A program made the translations under genes and the position numbers. A DNA stretch of 64,000 nucleotides from Burkholderiaceae bacterium. Lineage in GTDB: Bacteria > Pseudomonadota > Gammaproteobacteria > Burkholderiales > Burkholderiaceae_C. This document shows, one piece after another, positions 33,539 through 42,357 of the stretch; position 1 is the stretch's first letter; each line of letters opens with the position of its first letter. The notes beneath the pieces were generated by a model. The model saw nothing but the letters and a program-made list of their open reading frames with translations. It had not been told where the DNA came from and did no database searches. Where the stretch lies: contig JACKLI010000001.1 of assembly GCA_024235995.1 (NCBI GenBank), forward strand, positions 2,914,001 through 2,978,000, written 5' to 3'.

Positions 33539-35791
33539 TCAAGGCAGCGCGGGCACGCGGATGTGATCGGGCGGCAGGCCCTGGGCATGGCGCTCCCAGG
33601 CCAGGTCGAACGCGCGCTCCAGGTGGCGGGCAAAACGCGCCGTGTCGAACAGCGGCACGGCCAGGCGCGTTTGGGCCAGTTGCCGCTTGAATGCCTGCAC
33701 GCGCTCGGGCTCGGCCGACAGCTGCAGCGCCTGATCGACGTAGGCCCGGGCGTCGTGCGTGACCAGATCGGGCAGCCCGCAGGCCTGCAGCAGGCTGGCG
33801 CCCACGCGCGCGGCAAAGCTGGCGCCGGCGCAGGTCAGCACCGGCAGGCCGGCCCACAGCGCGTCGCTGGCGGTGGTGTGGGCGTTGTAGGGCCAGGTGT
33901 CCAGGAACAGGTCGGCGCAGGCGTGGCGCGCCAGGTGCTGCGGCAGCGGCGCGCGCCCGGCAAACACCAGCCGCTGGGCATCGACGCCGTGGGCCGCGGC
34001 TGCGGCACGCAGGTTGCGGCGGGCATCGCCTTCGGGCACCAGCAGCCACAGCACGCTGGCCGGGCGCTGGCGCAGCAGCTCCATCCACAGGCCGAACACC
34101 TCGCGCGTGATCTTGTAATGGTGGTTGAAGCAGCAGAACACGAAGGCGCCGGACGGCAGGCCTTGCGAGGCGCGCGTGGGCACCTGCGGGTCGATGGCAC
34201 GCGCGCGGTCGTTGACCTGGTAGCTGTCCGGCAGCGCGATGATTTTTTCGCTGTAGTGCGGGTACGCCTCGGGCGGCACGACGATGGCGTCGGCCACCTG
34301 GTAGTCGATGGCGCCGGGCATGCCCAGCGTGCCGGGGTAGCCGATGTGGTGCAGCTGGATCGGCGCCACGCGCTGGGCAAACACGCCCATCCGGCTATCC
34401 GCGGTGTGGCCCTTCAGGTCGACGGCCAGGTGCAGATCCAGCGCGCGCGCACGCTGCACCAGTTCGGCATCGCTCAGCTCGCCCCAGGCCTCGAAGCGGT
34501 CGAAGGCGGCGCGCACCCGCTGACGCATGGGGTCGTCCTGGCCAGCCGGGTAGCGCCCCAGGCAGATGCCCACCCATTCAAAGCGCGTGCGATCGTGCTG
34601 CTCGAACAGGCCCGCCATCAAAACGCTGGTGGCGTGCTGGTGAAAGTCGCTGGAGAAATAGCCGACGCGCAGGCGCTCGGGGCGCGGCTGGCCGACGAGC
34701 GCTCGCCAGCGCGGCGCCGCCGCATCGCCTTCGGGGCCCAGCGGGAAGCGCAGGGCACTCACCGCCTCGGTCACCTGGCGCAGCTCGGCGCCATCGACCG
34801 GCAAGGCCAACAGGTACCAGGGCTCCACCCCTTCCAGCCGGCCCTGCCGCCACTGCGTGCGCAGGGCGGCCAGGTCGGCGTCCACCGCGTCCCAGTCGCA
34901 CAGGGCCTGGTCGGCCGCCAGCAGGTTGCTCGAGGCGACGGTGTCCTGTGGGTCGAGCTGCTGCGCGCGGGCCAGCCAGGGCCGGGCCTCGGCATGGCGT
35001 TTGGCCCCGGCCAGCACCACGCCCAGGGTGCGCGCGGCCACGGCGTGCCGCGGGTCGAGCTGCACGGCGCGTTCGGCGTGCTCGATGGCCTCGGCGTGGC
35101 GCTGCAGCCGCGCCAGCACCTGCGCGGCGTTGCTCCAGGCGTCGGCCAAGGTGGGCGCCAGCTGCAGCGCGCGCTGGTAGCTGGCCAGCGCCAGCGCATC
35201 CTGCCCCAGCCGATGCTGGCACATGCCCAGCAGGTTCCAGCCCGCGGCCAGCTCGGGGTAGCGCTGCACCACGCCCTGCATCAGGGCCAGGGCCTCGTCG
35301 TGCCGGCCCAGCTGGTTGAGCGCGGCGGCCTGGTTGCAAACGGGGTCGGGCCGCTCGGGCGCCAGATCGCCGGCGCGGCGAAAGCTCTCCAGCGCGGCGG
35401 CGGCGTCGCCCATCTGCATCAGCACATGGCCGCGGTTGAAGTGGATGGCGGGCTGGGCCGCATCGAGCTGCAGCGCGCGCTCCAGGTGCTGCAGCGCCTG
35501 GGCGTGCAGCCCCAAGGCCGCCTCGGTGGCGGCCAGGTTGACCCAGGCGGCCACATCCGCCGGGGTCTGCTGCACCAGGCGCTGCTGCAGCTGGCGGGCC
35601 TCGTCCAGCCGGCCCAGGCGCTGCTGCGCCAGCCCGGCCAGTTGCAGCGCCGCGGGCGCGGGCTGAGGCGCGCCCAGCCACGGGGCCAGGGCGCTCAGCA
35701 CCGCGTCGAAGCGCTGGTGCTGCCAGGCCGCGGCCGCTTGCGCCAGGGCGGCGTGCTGCGCGGCATCGAGGGTGGATGGGACGGGTTTCAT
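33539..35791 (-). CDS. TPR protein with OGT-like (GT41) glycosyltransferase domain
   Basis: A 750-residue protein. The N-terminal half (about 15-370) is a stack of TPR repeats in Ala/Leu/Gln-rich 34-residue periods. The C-terminal half is a SPINDLY/O-GlcNAc-transferase-like domain: GYFSSDFHQHATS, DLKGHTADSR, HHIGYPGTLG, the UDP-binding FCCFNHHYKI with the conserved Lys, FLDTWPYNAHTTASDALWAGLP and FAARVGASLL. It would transfer a sugar from a nucleotide sugar to protein Ser/Thr. The acceptor is unknown. It is adjacent to typA and truB; a 29-nt gap separates it from typA. Confidence 0.87.
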   Translation of the reverse strand: MKPVPSTLDAAQHAALAQAAAAWQHQRFDAVLSALAPWLGAPQPAPAALQLAGLAQQRLGRLDEARQLQQRLVQQTPADVAAWVNLAATEAALGLHAQALQHLERALQLDAAQPAIHFNRGHVLMQMGDAAAALESFRRAGDLAPERPDPVCNQAAALNQLGRHDEALALMQGVVQRYPELAAGWNLLGMCQHRLGQDALALASYQRALQLAPTLADAWSNAAQVLARLQRHAEAIEHAERAVQLDPRHAVAARTLGVVLAGAKRHAEARPWLARAQQLDPQDTVASSNLLAADQALCDWDAVDADLAALRTQWRQGRLEGVEPWYLLALPVDGAELRQVTEAVSALRFPLGPEGDAAAPRWRALVGQPRPERLRVGYFSSDFHQHATSVLMAGLFEQHDRTRFEWVGICLGRYPAGQDDPMRQRVRAAFDRFEAWGELSDAELVQRARALDLHLAVDLKGHTADSRMGVFAQRVAPIQLHHIGYPGTLGMPGAIDYQVADAIVVPPEAYPHYSEKIIALPDSYQVNDRARAIDPQVPTRASQGLPSGAFVFCCFNHHYKITREVFGLWMELLRQRPASVLWLLVPEGDARRNLRAAAAAHGVDAQRLVFAGRAPLPQHLARHACADLFLDTWPYNAHTTASDALWAGLPVLTCAGASFAARVGASLLQACGLPDLVTHDARAYVDQALQLSAEPERVQAFKRQLAQTRLAVPLFDTARFARHLERAFDLAWERHAQGLPPDHIRVPALP

Positions 35792-35801
35792 GGTCCGCCC
35801 T

Positions 35802-36764
35802 TCACGCCGCCGATACGGCCTGGGCCTGCATCTGGCGCAGCTCCAGCGGCGACAGCAGGCGGTTGGGGATCAGCTCGCCGGCTTTGACGTGGGCCGTGCC
35901 CAGCAGGGCGCGCGGCGCCTGCCCGTACACGGCCACCTGCGCGGCGTCGGGCCAGGGGCCGCGCCGGCGCAGGCCGCTCAGAAAACGCCCGGCCTCCTCG
36001 TTTTCCAGGGTGATCGGCGCATGGCCTTCCAGCAGCACCTCGGGCGGCAGCAGGCGAGCCATGCGCTGGTCTTCGTCCAGGGCCTCGAAGGCATCCAGCG
36101 TGATGCAGGCCGATTCGTCGAAAGGCCCGGTGGCCAGGCGCCGCAGCGCGATCAGGTGCCCGCCGCAGCCCAGGGCCTGGCCGATGTCCTCGCCCAGGGT
36201 GCGGATGTAGGTGCCCTTGCTGCAGGTGACTACGATATCGATAGCTGATTGGGCTTGATCGGTGCGGGCCAGAGCCATGTTCAGCTTGTAAACCTGCACC
36301 GTGCGCGGTGCCCGCTCCACCTCGATGCCCGCGCGGGCGTATTCGTACAGGGCCCGGCCGTCCTTCTTGAGCGCGCTGTGCATGGGCGGCACCTGGGTGA
36401 TGGTGCCCACGAAACGCTGGCGCACGCGCTCCAGGTCGTCCTGCGTCAGCGCGGGCACGGCACGGCGCTCGATCACCTCGCCCTCGGCGTCACCCGTGCT
36501 GGTGCGCTCGCCCAACAGCAGCGTGGCGGCGTAGGTCTTGTCGGCGTCCAGGTGCAGGCCGCTGAACTTGGTGGCGGCGCCAAAGCACAGCGGCAGCACG
36601 CCGGTGGCCAGCGGGTCGAGCGTACCGGTGTGGCCGGCCTTTTCGGCGCGCAGCAGCCACTTGGCTTTTTGCAAAGCCTGGTTGCTGGACAGGCCCAACG
36701 GCTTGTCGAGCAGCAACACCCCGTGCACGGGGCGCCTCATGACCCTCGTGCGTGTCGCGGTCAT
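35802..36764 (-). CDS. truB: tRNA pseudouridine(55) synthase
   Basis: A 320-residue TruB that makes pseudouridine 55 in the T-loop. Motifs: GVLLLDKPLGLSSN, the catalytic Asp in GHTGTLDPLATGVLP, VPPMHSALKKDGRALYEYAR, and CSKGTYIRTLGEDIG. The segment encoding DQAQSAIDIVV, just before the CSKGTYIR motif, includes a dispersed-repeat stretch that shares a 17-mer with mutL. It overlaps nothing; rbfA ends 3 nt upstream. Confidence 0.97.
   Translation of the reverse strand: MTATRTRVMRRPVHGVLLLDKPLGLSSNQALQKAKWLLRAEKAGHTGTLDPLATGVLPLCFGAATKFSGLHLDADKTYAATLLLGERTSTGDAEGEVIERRAVPALTQDDLERVRQRFVGTITQVPPMHSALKKDGRALYEYARAGIEVERAPRTVQVYKLNMALARTDQAQSAIDIVVTCSKGTYIRTLGEDIGQALGCGGHLIALRRLATGPFDESACITLDAFEALDEDQRMARLLPPEVLLEGHAPITLENEEAGRFLSGLRRRGPWPDAAQVAVYGQAPRALLGTAHVKAGELIPNRLLSPLELRQMQAQAVSAA
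36236..36275 (-). repeat. dispersed short repeat, in-frame copy in truB
   Basis: On the minus strand this reads GATCAAGCCCAATCAGCTAT then CGATATCG. It shares CAAGCCCAATCAGCTAT exactly with mutL (3185-3201), and the preceding CTCTGGCCCGCACC aligns with CTCCAGCCCCCGTG there. It encodes AQSAI in both proteins. Confidence 0.7.
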
Positions 36765-36767
36765 GGC

Positions 36768-37142
36768 TTACTCGTCGGCGTCCTTGGAGCGCGAGGCCAC
36801 CGCCTTGGCGATCAGCGCGTTCATGTCGGCCGCACGCTCGGTGGTGCGGTCGAACACGAAGTGCAGCGTGGGCACAGTGTGGATGTGCAGGCGCTTGAAC
36901 AGGCCATTGCGCAGGTGGCCGGCGGCGTGGTTGAGCGCCTCGGCGCTGGCCTGGGCGTCGCCCGTCAGCACGCTGAAGAACACCTTGGCGTGCGCGTAGT
37001 CGGGCGTGACCTCGACCGCGTTGAGGGTGACCATGCCCACGCGCGGGTCCTTCAGCTCGCGCGCGATCAGCTCCGACAGATCGCGCTGGATCTGGTCGGC
37101 GACGCGAAAGCCGCGGTTGGGAACGATGCTCTTGCGGGGCAT
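36768..37142 (-). CDS. rbfA: ribosome-binding factor A
   Basis: A 124-residue KH-domain-like ribosome maturation factor. The N-terminus FRVADQIQRDLSELIARELKDPRVG and the central VTPDYAHAKVFFSVL are typical, with a C-terminal R-LHIHTVPTLHFVFD strand. It acts in late 30S maturation and cold response. It lies in the infB-rbfA-truB order on the minus strand. Confidence 0.97.
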   Translation of the reverse strand: MPRKSIVPNRGFRVADQIQRDLSELIARELKDPRVGMVTLNAVEVTPDYAHAKVFFSVLTGDAQASAEALNHAAGHLRNGLFKRLHIHTVPTLHFVFDRTTERAADMNALIAKAVASRSKDADE

Positions 37143-37162
37143 GAAACGATCCGGAAACTACG

Positions 37163-37215
37163 GAATGAATAGCTGCCGGCGCTTGATGGACAGGCGCCGG
37201 AGGCCATTTTGATCA
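37163..37215 (-). repeat. dispersed short repeat between infB and rbfA
   Basis: GAATAGCTGCCGGCGCTTG followed by GGCGCCGGAGGCCATTTTGAT in the infB-rbfA gap. It contains a GCCGGCGC...GCGCCGG dyad (37174-37199), which makes it palindromic. I recall very similar AGCTGCTAGCGCTTGAT ... GGAGGCCATTTTGAT blocks from Comamonadaceae intergenic regions. Confidence 0.65.
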
Positions 37216-40026
37216 CAAAGTCCGTGCGATCTCCTTGATCTCGAAGAACTCGAGCTGATCGCCCTCTTTGATGTCGTTGTAGTTCTTGAGCTTGATGCCG
37301 CACTCGAAGCCTTCCTTGACCTCGCGCACGTCGTCCTTGACGCGCTTGAGCGACTCCAGCTCGCCGGTGTAGATGACCACGTTGTCGCGCAGCAGGCGGA
37401 AGTGCGCGTCGCGGCGCACCAGCCCGTGCGTGACCATGCAGCCGGCCACGGTGCCGATCTTGGAGGCCACGAACACGGTGCGGATCTCGGCCGTGCCGAT
37501 GACCTCTTCCTTCTGCTCGGGCGCCAGCATGCCGGACATGGCGGCCTTCAGTTCGTCGACCGCGTCGTAGATCACGTTGTAGTAGTGGATCTCGACGTCG
37601 TTGCCTTCGGCCAGCTTGCGCGCGCCGGCGTCGGCGCGCACGTTGAAGCCGATGACGATGGCCTTGGAGGCGATCGCCAGGTTGATGTCGCTCTCGCTGA
37701 TGCCGCCCACGCCGGTGTAGACCATCTGCACCTTGACTTCGTCGGTCGACAGCTTGAGCAGCGTGGCGGCCAGCGCCTCCTGCGAGCCCTGCACGTCGGC
37801 CTTGACGATGATGGGCAGGTGCTTGACCTCGCCCGCGCCCATGTCGGAGAACATGTTCTCCAGCTTGGCGGCCTGCTGCCTGGCCAGCTTGGTGTTGCGG
37901 AACTTGCCGGCGCGGTAGGTGGCGATCTCGCGCGCGCGCCGCTCGTCGGTCAGCACCATGAAGTCGTCGCCGGCCTGCGGCACCTCGGCCAGGCCCTGGA
38001 TCTCGACCGGGATCGAGGGGCCGGCCGACTTGGTGGCCTTGCCGTTTTCGTCCAGCATGGCGCGCACGCGGCCGAAGGTCTGGCCGGCCAGCACCACGTC
38101 GCCCACGTTCAGGGTGCCGGACTGCACCAGCACGGTGGCCACCGGGCCGCGGCCCTTGTCCAGGCTGGCCTCGATCACCAGGCCCTTGGCGGCGGCATCG
38201 ACCGGCGCCTTCAGCTCCAACACCTCGGCCTGCAGCAGCACCTGCTCCAGCAGCTCATCGATGCCCTGGCCGGTCTTGCTGGACACGGCAATGAAGGGCG
38301 AGTCGCCACCGAACTCCTCGGGCACCACCTCTTCGGCCACCAGCTCGGCCTTGACCTTCTCGGGGTTGGCGTCGGGCTTGTCGGACTTGGTGATGGCCAC
38401 CACGATGGGCACCTGTGCCGCCTTGGCGTGCTTGATGGCCTCGCGCGTCTGCGGCATCACGCCGTCGTCGGCGGCCACCACCAGGATGACGATGTCGGTG
38501 GCCTGCGCGCCGCGCGCCCGCATGGCGGTGAAGGCCTCGTGGCCGGGGGTGTCCAGGAAGGACACCACGCCGCGCGGCGTCTGCACGTGGTAGGCGCCGA
38601 TGTGCTGGGTGATGCCGCCGGCCTCGCCCGCCGCCACCTTGGCGCGGCGGATGTAGTCCAGCAGCGAGGTCTTGCCGTGGTCGACGTGGCCCATGACGGT
38701 GACCACGGGCGGGCGCGTCAGCGCCTCGGCGTCCTGCGCCTGCACCTCCTGGTCGGTGAAGGCCTCAGGGTCGTCCAGCGCGGCCACCACGGCCGTGTGA
38801 CCCATTTCCTCGACCACGATCATGGCCGTGTCCTGGTCCAGCGGCTGGTTGATGGTGACCATCTGGCCCATCTTCATCAGCACCTTGATGACCTCGGAGG
38901 CCTTGATGGCCATCTTGTGCGCCAGCTCGGCCACGGTGATGGTCTCGGGCACGTGCACCTCGAGCACGCGATGCTCGGCCGGCACCTCCTCGACGGCGCG
39001 CTCGTCGCGGCCGCGCTCGCCACGGCGGCCCCGGGGCCCGCCGCGCCAGTTGTTGCGCCCCACCCCACCGCTGCTGTCGCCGCGCGTGGGAATGCCTTTT
39101 TTCTTGGACGGATCGCCGGCCCAGCTGGACGACAGCTTGGCCGACTTGAGTTCCTTGTTGACGCCCGGCGCCGCCGTCTTGGCCGCGGCGCCCGCCTTGG
39201 CCTTGACCGCGGGGGTGGTGGCGGCGGCCTTGCCCTCGTCCGGCTTCTTGGCCACCAGCACCTTGCGCGGCGCGTTCATCATGGCGCGGATGGCCTCGGC
39301 CTCGGCCAGTGCCTTGCGGCGCTTGGCATCGTACTCGCGCGCCAGGGCGGCTTCGTCCTCGGCGCTGGGCGCGGCGGCGGCCGGCTCGGGTGCTGGCTCG
39401 GCCTTGGCGGGCGTGGCCTCGACGGCTTCGGCCTCGGCCGGCTGCTTGTCCGCGGCCGGTGCGGCAGGCGCCGCGGTGGCCTGGGCGGCCGCGGCGGCTT
39501 GCTCGGCAGCCAGGCGGGCCTGCTCGGCCGCGGCCTGGCGTTCCTGCTCTTCGCGCAGGCGGCGCTTTTCGGCTTGCTCCTCGGCCTGGCGGCGCAGCAG
39601 CTCGGCGTGGCGGCGGGCTTCTTCATCGCGCCGCGCCTGTTCGGCGGCGTCGATGATGGGCGCGGGCGCCGGCTCGGCGGGTGCTGCCGACTCGGCGGCG
39701 GGCGCGGGCGCTGCCGGCGCCACCTCGTCCTCGCGCTTGATGAAGGTGCGCTTCTTGCGCACCTCCACCTGGATGGTGCGCGCCTTGCCCGAGGCGTCGG
39801 CCTGCTTGATCTCGCTGGTGGTCTTCTTGGTCAGCGTGATCTTCTTGCGCGCGGCGCCGGTGCCGTGGCTGGCCTCCAGATAGGTCAGCAGCTGCTGCTT
39901 GTCGGAGTCGGTCAGCACGTCGGTGGTCGAGCGCTTGCCCACCCCGGCGGCGTGCAGCTGCTCCAGCAGCGCGTCAGCGGGGCGCTTGAGTTCGTTCGCG
40001 AAATCGGCAACGGTGGTGTTCGTCAT
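37213..40026 (-). CDS. infB: translation initiation factor IF-2
   Basis: A 937-residue IF-2, long as usual in this family. The N-terminal IF2 domains (about 1-110) are followed by an Ala/Glu/Pro-rich low-complexity stretch (about 110-260) and a Lys/Arg-Gly region with RGGPRGRRGER. The GTPase core has GHVDHGKTSLLDYIR, DTPGHEAF and TKSDKPDAN. The C-terminal C1/C2 fMet-tRNA-binding domains include the ECGIKLKNYNDIKEGD end. It delivers initiator tRNA to the 30S subunit. Confidence 0.98.
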   Translation of the reverse strand: MTNTTVADFANELKRPADALLEQLHAAGVGKRSTTDVLTDSDKQQLLTYLEASHGTGAARKKITLTKKTTSEIKQADASGKARTIQVEVRKKRTFIKREDEVAPAAPAPAAESAAPAEPAPAPIIDAAEQARRDEEARRHAELLRRQAEEQAEKRRLREEQERQAAAEQARLAAEQAAAAAQATAAPAAPAADKQPAEAEAVEATPAKAEPAPEPAAAAPSAEDEAALAREYDAKRRKALAEAEAIRAMMNAPRKVLVAKKPDEGKAAATTPAVKAKAGAAAKTAAPGVNKELKSAKLSSSWAGDPSKKKGIPTRGDSSGGVGRNNWRGGPRGRRGERGRDERAVEEVPAEHRVLEVHVPETITVAELAHKMAIKASEVIKVLMKMGQMVTINQPLDQDTAMIVVEEMGHTAVVAALDDPEAFTDQEVQAQDAEALTRPPVVTVMGHVDHGKTSLLDYIRRAKVAAGEAGGITQHIGAYHVQTPRGVVSFLDTPGHEAFTAMRARGAQATDIVILVVAADDGVMPQTREAIKHAKAAQVPIVVAITKSDKPDANPEKVKAELVAEEVVPEEFGGDSPFIAVSSKTGQGIDELLEQVLLQAEVLELKAPVDAAAKGLVIEASLDKGRGPVATVLVQSGTLNVGDVVLAGQTFGRVRAMLDENGKATKSAGPSIPVEIQGLAEVPQAGDDFMVLTDERRAREIATYRAGKFRNTKLARQQAAKLENMFSDMGAGEVKHLPIIVKADVQGSQEALAATLLKLSTDEVKVQMVYTGVGGISESDINLAIASKAIVIGFNVRADAGARKLAEGNDVEIHYYNVIYDAVDELKAAMSGMLAPEQKEEVIGTAEIRTVFVASKIGTVAGCMVTHGLVRRDAHFRLLRDNVVIYTGELESLKRVKDDVREVKEGFECGIKLKNYNDIKEGDQLEFFEIKEIARTL

Positions 40027-40049
40027 ATACGGTGCGTGTCTCCATGTCC

Positions 40050-41534
40050 TTACTCTTGGCTGGCGAACCAGTGCTCGCGCGCCTTCAGGATCAGGGCCCG
40101 GGCCTCGTCCTCGGACTGCCCAGTGATGGCGGTGAGTTCATCGACGGCCAGGTCGGCCAGGTCGTCGCGCGTCTGCACGCCGGCTTCGGCCAGCTGGCCG
40201 ATCAGCGCGGGGGTCAGGCCCTCGAGGTCACGCAGGTCCTGCGACACCGCGTCCATGCTTTCCTCGCGGGCGATGGCCTGCGTCAGCAGGGCATCCTTGG
40301 CGCGGGCGCGCAGCTCCTCGACGGTTTCCTCGTCGAAGCCCTCGATGTCCAGCATTTCCTGGATCGGCACGTAGGCCACTTCCTCCAGGTTGGTGAAGCC
40401 TTCGGCGATCAGCATGTCGGCGATCTCCTCGTCGACGTCGAGCTTTTCCATGAACAGCTTGCGCAGCGAGGTGGTTTCCTCGGCCTGCTTCTGGGCCGAT
40501 TCGGCCGCGTCCATGATGTTGATCTTCCAGCCCGTCAGGTCGGAGGCCAGGCGCACGTTCTGGCCGCCGCGGCCGATGGCGATGGCCAGGTTTTCCTCGT
40601 CCACCACCACGTCCATGGCGTGCTTTTCCTCATCGACCACGATCGACGAGACGTTGGCCGGCGCCAGCGCGCCGATCACGAACTGCGCCGGGTCGTCGGA
40701 CCACAGCACGATGTCCACGCGCTCGCCGGCCAGCTCGTTGGTGACGGCGTTGACGCGCGTGCCGCGCACGCCGACGCAGGTGCCGATGGGGTCCACGCGC
40801 TTGTCGTGGCTGAGCACGGCGATCTTGGCGCGGCTGCCGGGGTCGCGCGCGCAGCTCTTGATCTCCAGCAGGCCCTGCTCGATCTCGGGCACCTCGTTGC
40901 GGAACAGCTCGATCATGAACTCCGGCGCCGAGCGCGACAGCAGGATGGGCGCGCCGCGCAGCGTCAGGTCCACCTCCATGATCATGGCGCGCACGCGGTC
41001 GCCGTTGCGCAGGTTTTCCTTCGGGATCATCTCGCCGCGGCGCAGGCGCCCTTCGACGCGCCCGCTCTCGACGATGATGTCGCCCTTGTCCATGCGCTTG
41101 ACGGTGCCGGTGAAGATTTTTTCGCCGCGGCTCATGAAGTCGTTCAGCAGCATCTCGCGCTCGGCGTCGCGGATCTTCTGCAGGATGACCTGCTTGGCCG
41201 CCATGGCGCCGATGCGCCCGATGGGCACCGAATCGACCGGCTCCTCGATGTACTCGTCGACCTCGATGTCCGGGATCTGCTCCTTGGCCTCGAACAGCAG
41301 GATTTCCTGGTCGGGCAGCTGCAGGCCGGCCTCGTCGGGCACCACGTGCCAGCGGCGGAAGGTCTCGTAGTCGCCGGTCTCCCGGTCGATGGCCACGCGC
41401 AGATCGACGTCGCCCTCGTACAGCTTCTTGGCGGCCTGGGCCAGCGCGGCCTCGACCGCGCCGAACACGACGTCATGCTCGACGTTCTTCTCGCGCGAAA
41501 TCGCCTCGACCAGCATCAACAGTTCGCGGTTCAT
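40050..41534 (-). CDS. nusA: transcription termination/antitermination factor NusA
   Basis: A 494-residue NusA. It comprises an N-terminal RNAP-binding domain, S1 and two KH RNA-binding domains (KIAVLSHDKRVDPIGTCVG-type KH1 and IAIGRGGQNVRLAS for KH2), and two C-terminal acidic repeat domains ending near the stop. It modulates pausing, termination and antitermination. It sits downstream of rimP and 23 nt upstream of infB. Confidence 0.97.
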   Translation of the reverse strand: MNRELLMLVEAISREKNVEHDVVFGAVEAALAQAAKKLYEGDVDLRVAIDRETGDYETFRRWHVVPDEAGLQLPDQEILLFEAKEQIPDIEVDEYIEEPVDSVPIGRIGAMAAKQVILQKIRDAEREMLLNDFMSRGEKIFTGTVKRMDKGDIIVESGRVEGRLRRGEMIPKENLRNGDRVRAMIMEVDLTLRGAPILLSRSAPEFMIELFRNEVPEIEQGLLEIKSCARDPGSRAKIAVLSHDKRVDPIGTCVGVRGTRVNAVTNELAGERVDIVLWSDDPAQFVIGALAPANVSSIVVDEEKHAMDVVVDEENLAIAIGRGGQNVRLASDLTGWKINIMDAAESAQKQAEETTSLRKLFMEKLDVDEEIADMLIAEGFTNLEEVAYVPIQEMLDIEGFDEETVEELRARAKDALLTQAIAREESMDAVSQDLRDLEGLTPALIGQLAEAGVQTRDDLADLAVDELTAITGQSEDEARALILKAREHWFASQE

Positions 41535-41578
41535 GGTGTCACCTGTTTCAATACTCTCAAAGGAACAGCGGGTGGCGC

Positions 41579-42160
41579 TTATTCCTGTTTTGCCTCAACC
41601 GAATCACCCTTGGGCTTTCGACCCTTGAAATCGACCACCGGCGCCAGGCGCGCCGAGGCCAGCTCGTCCAGCGCGAAGTCCAGCGCCTGCTCGGGCGCCG
41701 CCTCGCGCTTCTTGCTCACGCGCACGCCCGGCTTGACCGCCGGCTCGTCACGCCACACGATGCGCCAGCCCTCGCCTTCGCCGCGCTGCAGCGTGCCGCG
41801 AAACTTCTTGCGGTTGGCGGCCACCTGGCCGGCCGCGGCCGCGCCGATGGGCGCCTTCAGCACCAGATCGACCACCTCGCCCGCAAAGCGCTCGAAGTCC
41901 TGCGCGTGGCGCAGCGGCCGGTCGATGCCGGGCGAGGACACTTCCAGGCGCTGGTAGTCCACGCCCTCGACCTCCAGCACGTACTGCAGCTGGCGCGTCA
42001 CGCGCTCGCAATCGTCCACCGACACCAGGCGCTCGACCTGCTCCGCGGCCCATGGCCAGTCGATCGTCACCCGCAGCAGCCCCCCGGCCGAGCGTTCCAG
42101 CTCGACCAGCTCATATCCCAATGAGCGCACGGTGTCTTCGATCGTCGGTTGCAGTGCCAC
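41579..42160 (-). CDS. rimP: ribosome maturation factor RimP
   Basis: A 193-residue RimP starting at GTG 42160 (VALQPTIEDTVRSLGYELVELE). Conserved pieces are LLRVTIDWP, DDCERVTRQL, LEVSSPGIDRPLRHAQDF and the C-terminal SH3-like domain. A longer in-frame extension to 42445 lies in the intergenic region and is not family-like. RimP acts in 30S assembly. It is the first gene of the rimP-nusA-infB-rbfA-truB operon. The leader contains a terminator-like hairpin. Confidence 0.95.
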   Translation of the reverse strand: MALQPTIEDTVRSLGYELVELERSAGGLLRVTIDWPWAAEQVERLVSVDDCERVTRQLQYVLEVEGVDYQRLEVSSPGIDRPLRHAQDFERFAGEVVDLVLKAPIGAAAAGQVAANRKKFRGTLQRGEGEGWRIVWRDEPAVKPGVRVSKKREAAPEQALDFALDELASARLAPVVDFKGRKPKGDSVEAKQE

Positions 42161-42227
42161 GTGTGTGATCGGTGAAGCCTGCGGCCGCGCCGCGCCATTT
42201 CGGCACCCGGCGCTGGCGTTCAGGCAT

Positions 42228-42256
42228 AAAAAATGGGCGGGTGCAAGGCCGCCCAT
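42228..42256 (-). terminator. intrinsic-terminator-like hairpin in the rimP leader
   Basis: On the minus strand an 8-bp stem ATGGGCGG/CCGCCCAT (42233-42240 with 42249-42256) is followed directly by a T-run (42228-42232). It lies about 70 nt upstream of rimP, on the same strand, with no gene upstream on that strand (chrA is divergent). It could therefore act as an attenuator of rimP-nusA-infB transcription. Confidence 0.5.
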
Positions 42257-42357
42257 GTGGTCGTCAATCCATGGAATTTTAGCACGACAGCGCCCGCGTG
42301 ACAACGGCCCGCGCCCAGCCTGGCCAGACGGGGCCGGCGGCCGATATGCTTGCGCCC

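Noticed and set aside
37402..40374. 990-codon open frame opposite infB
   Set aside because: It is an antisense shadow caused by high GC at third positions; the sequence is low-complexity Gly/Leu/His and infB is unmistakable on the other strand.
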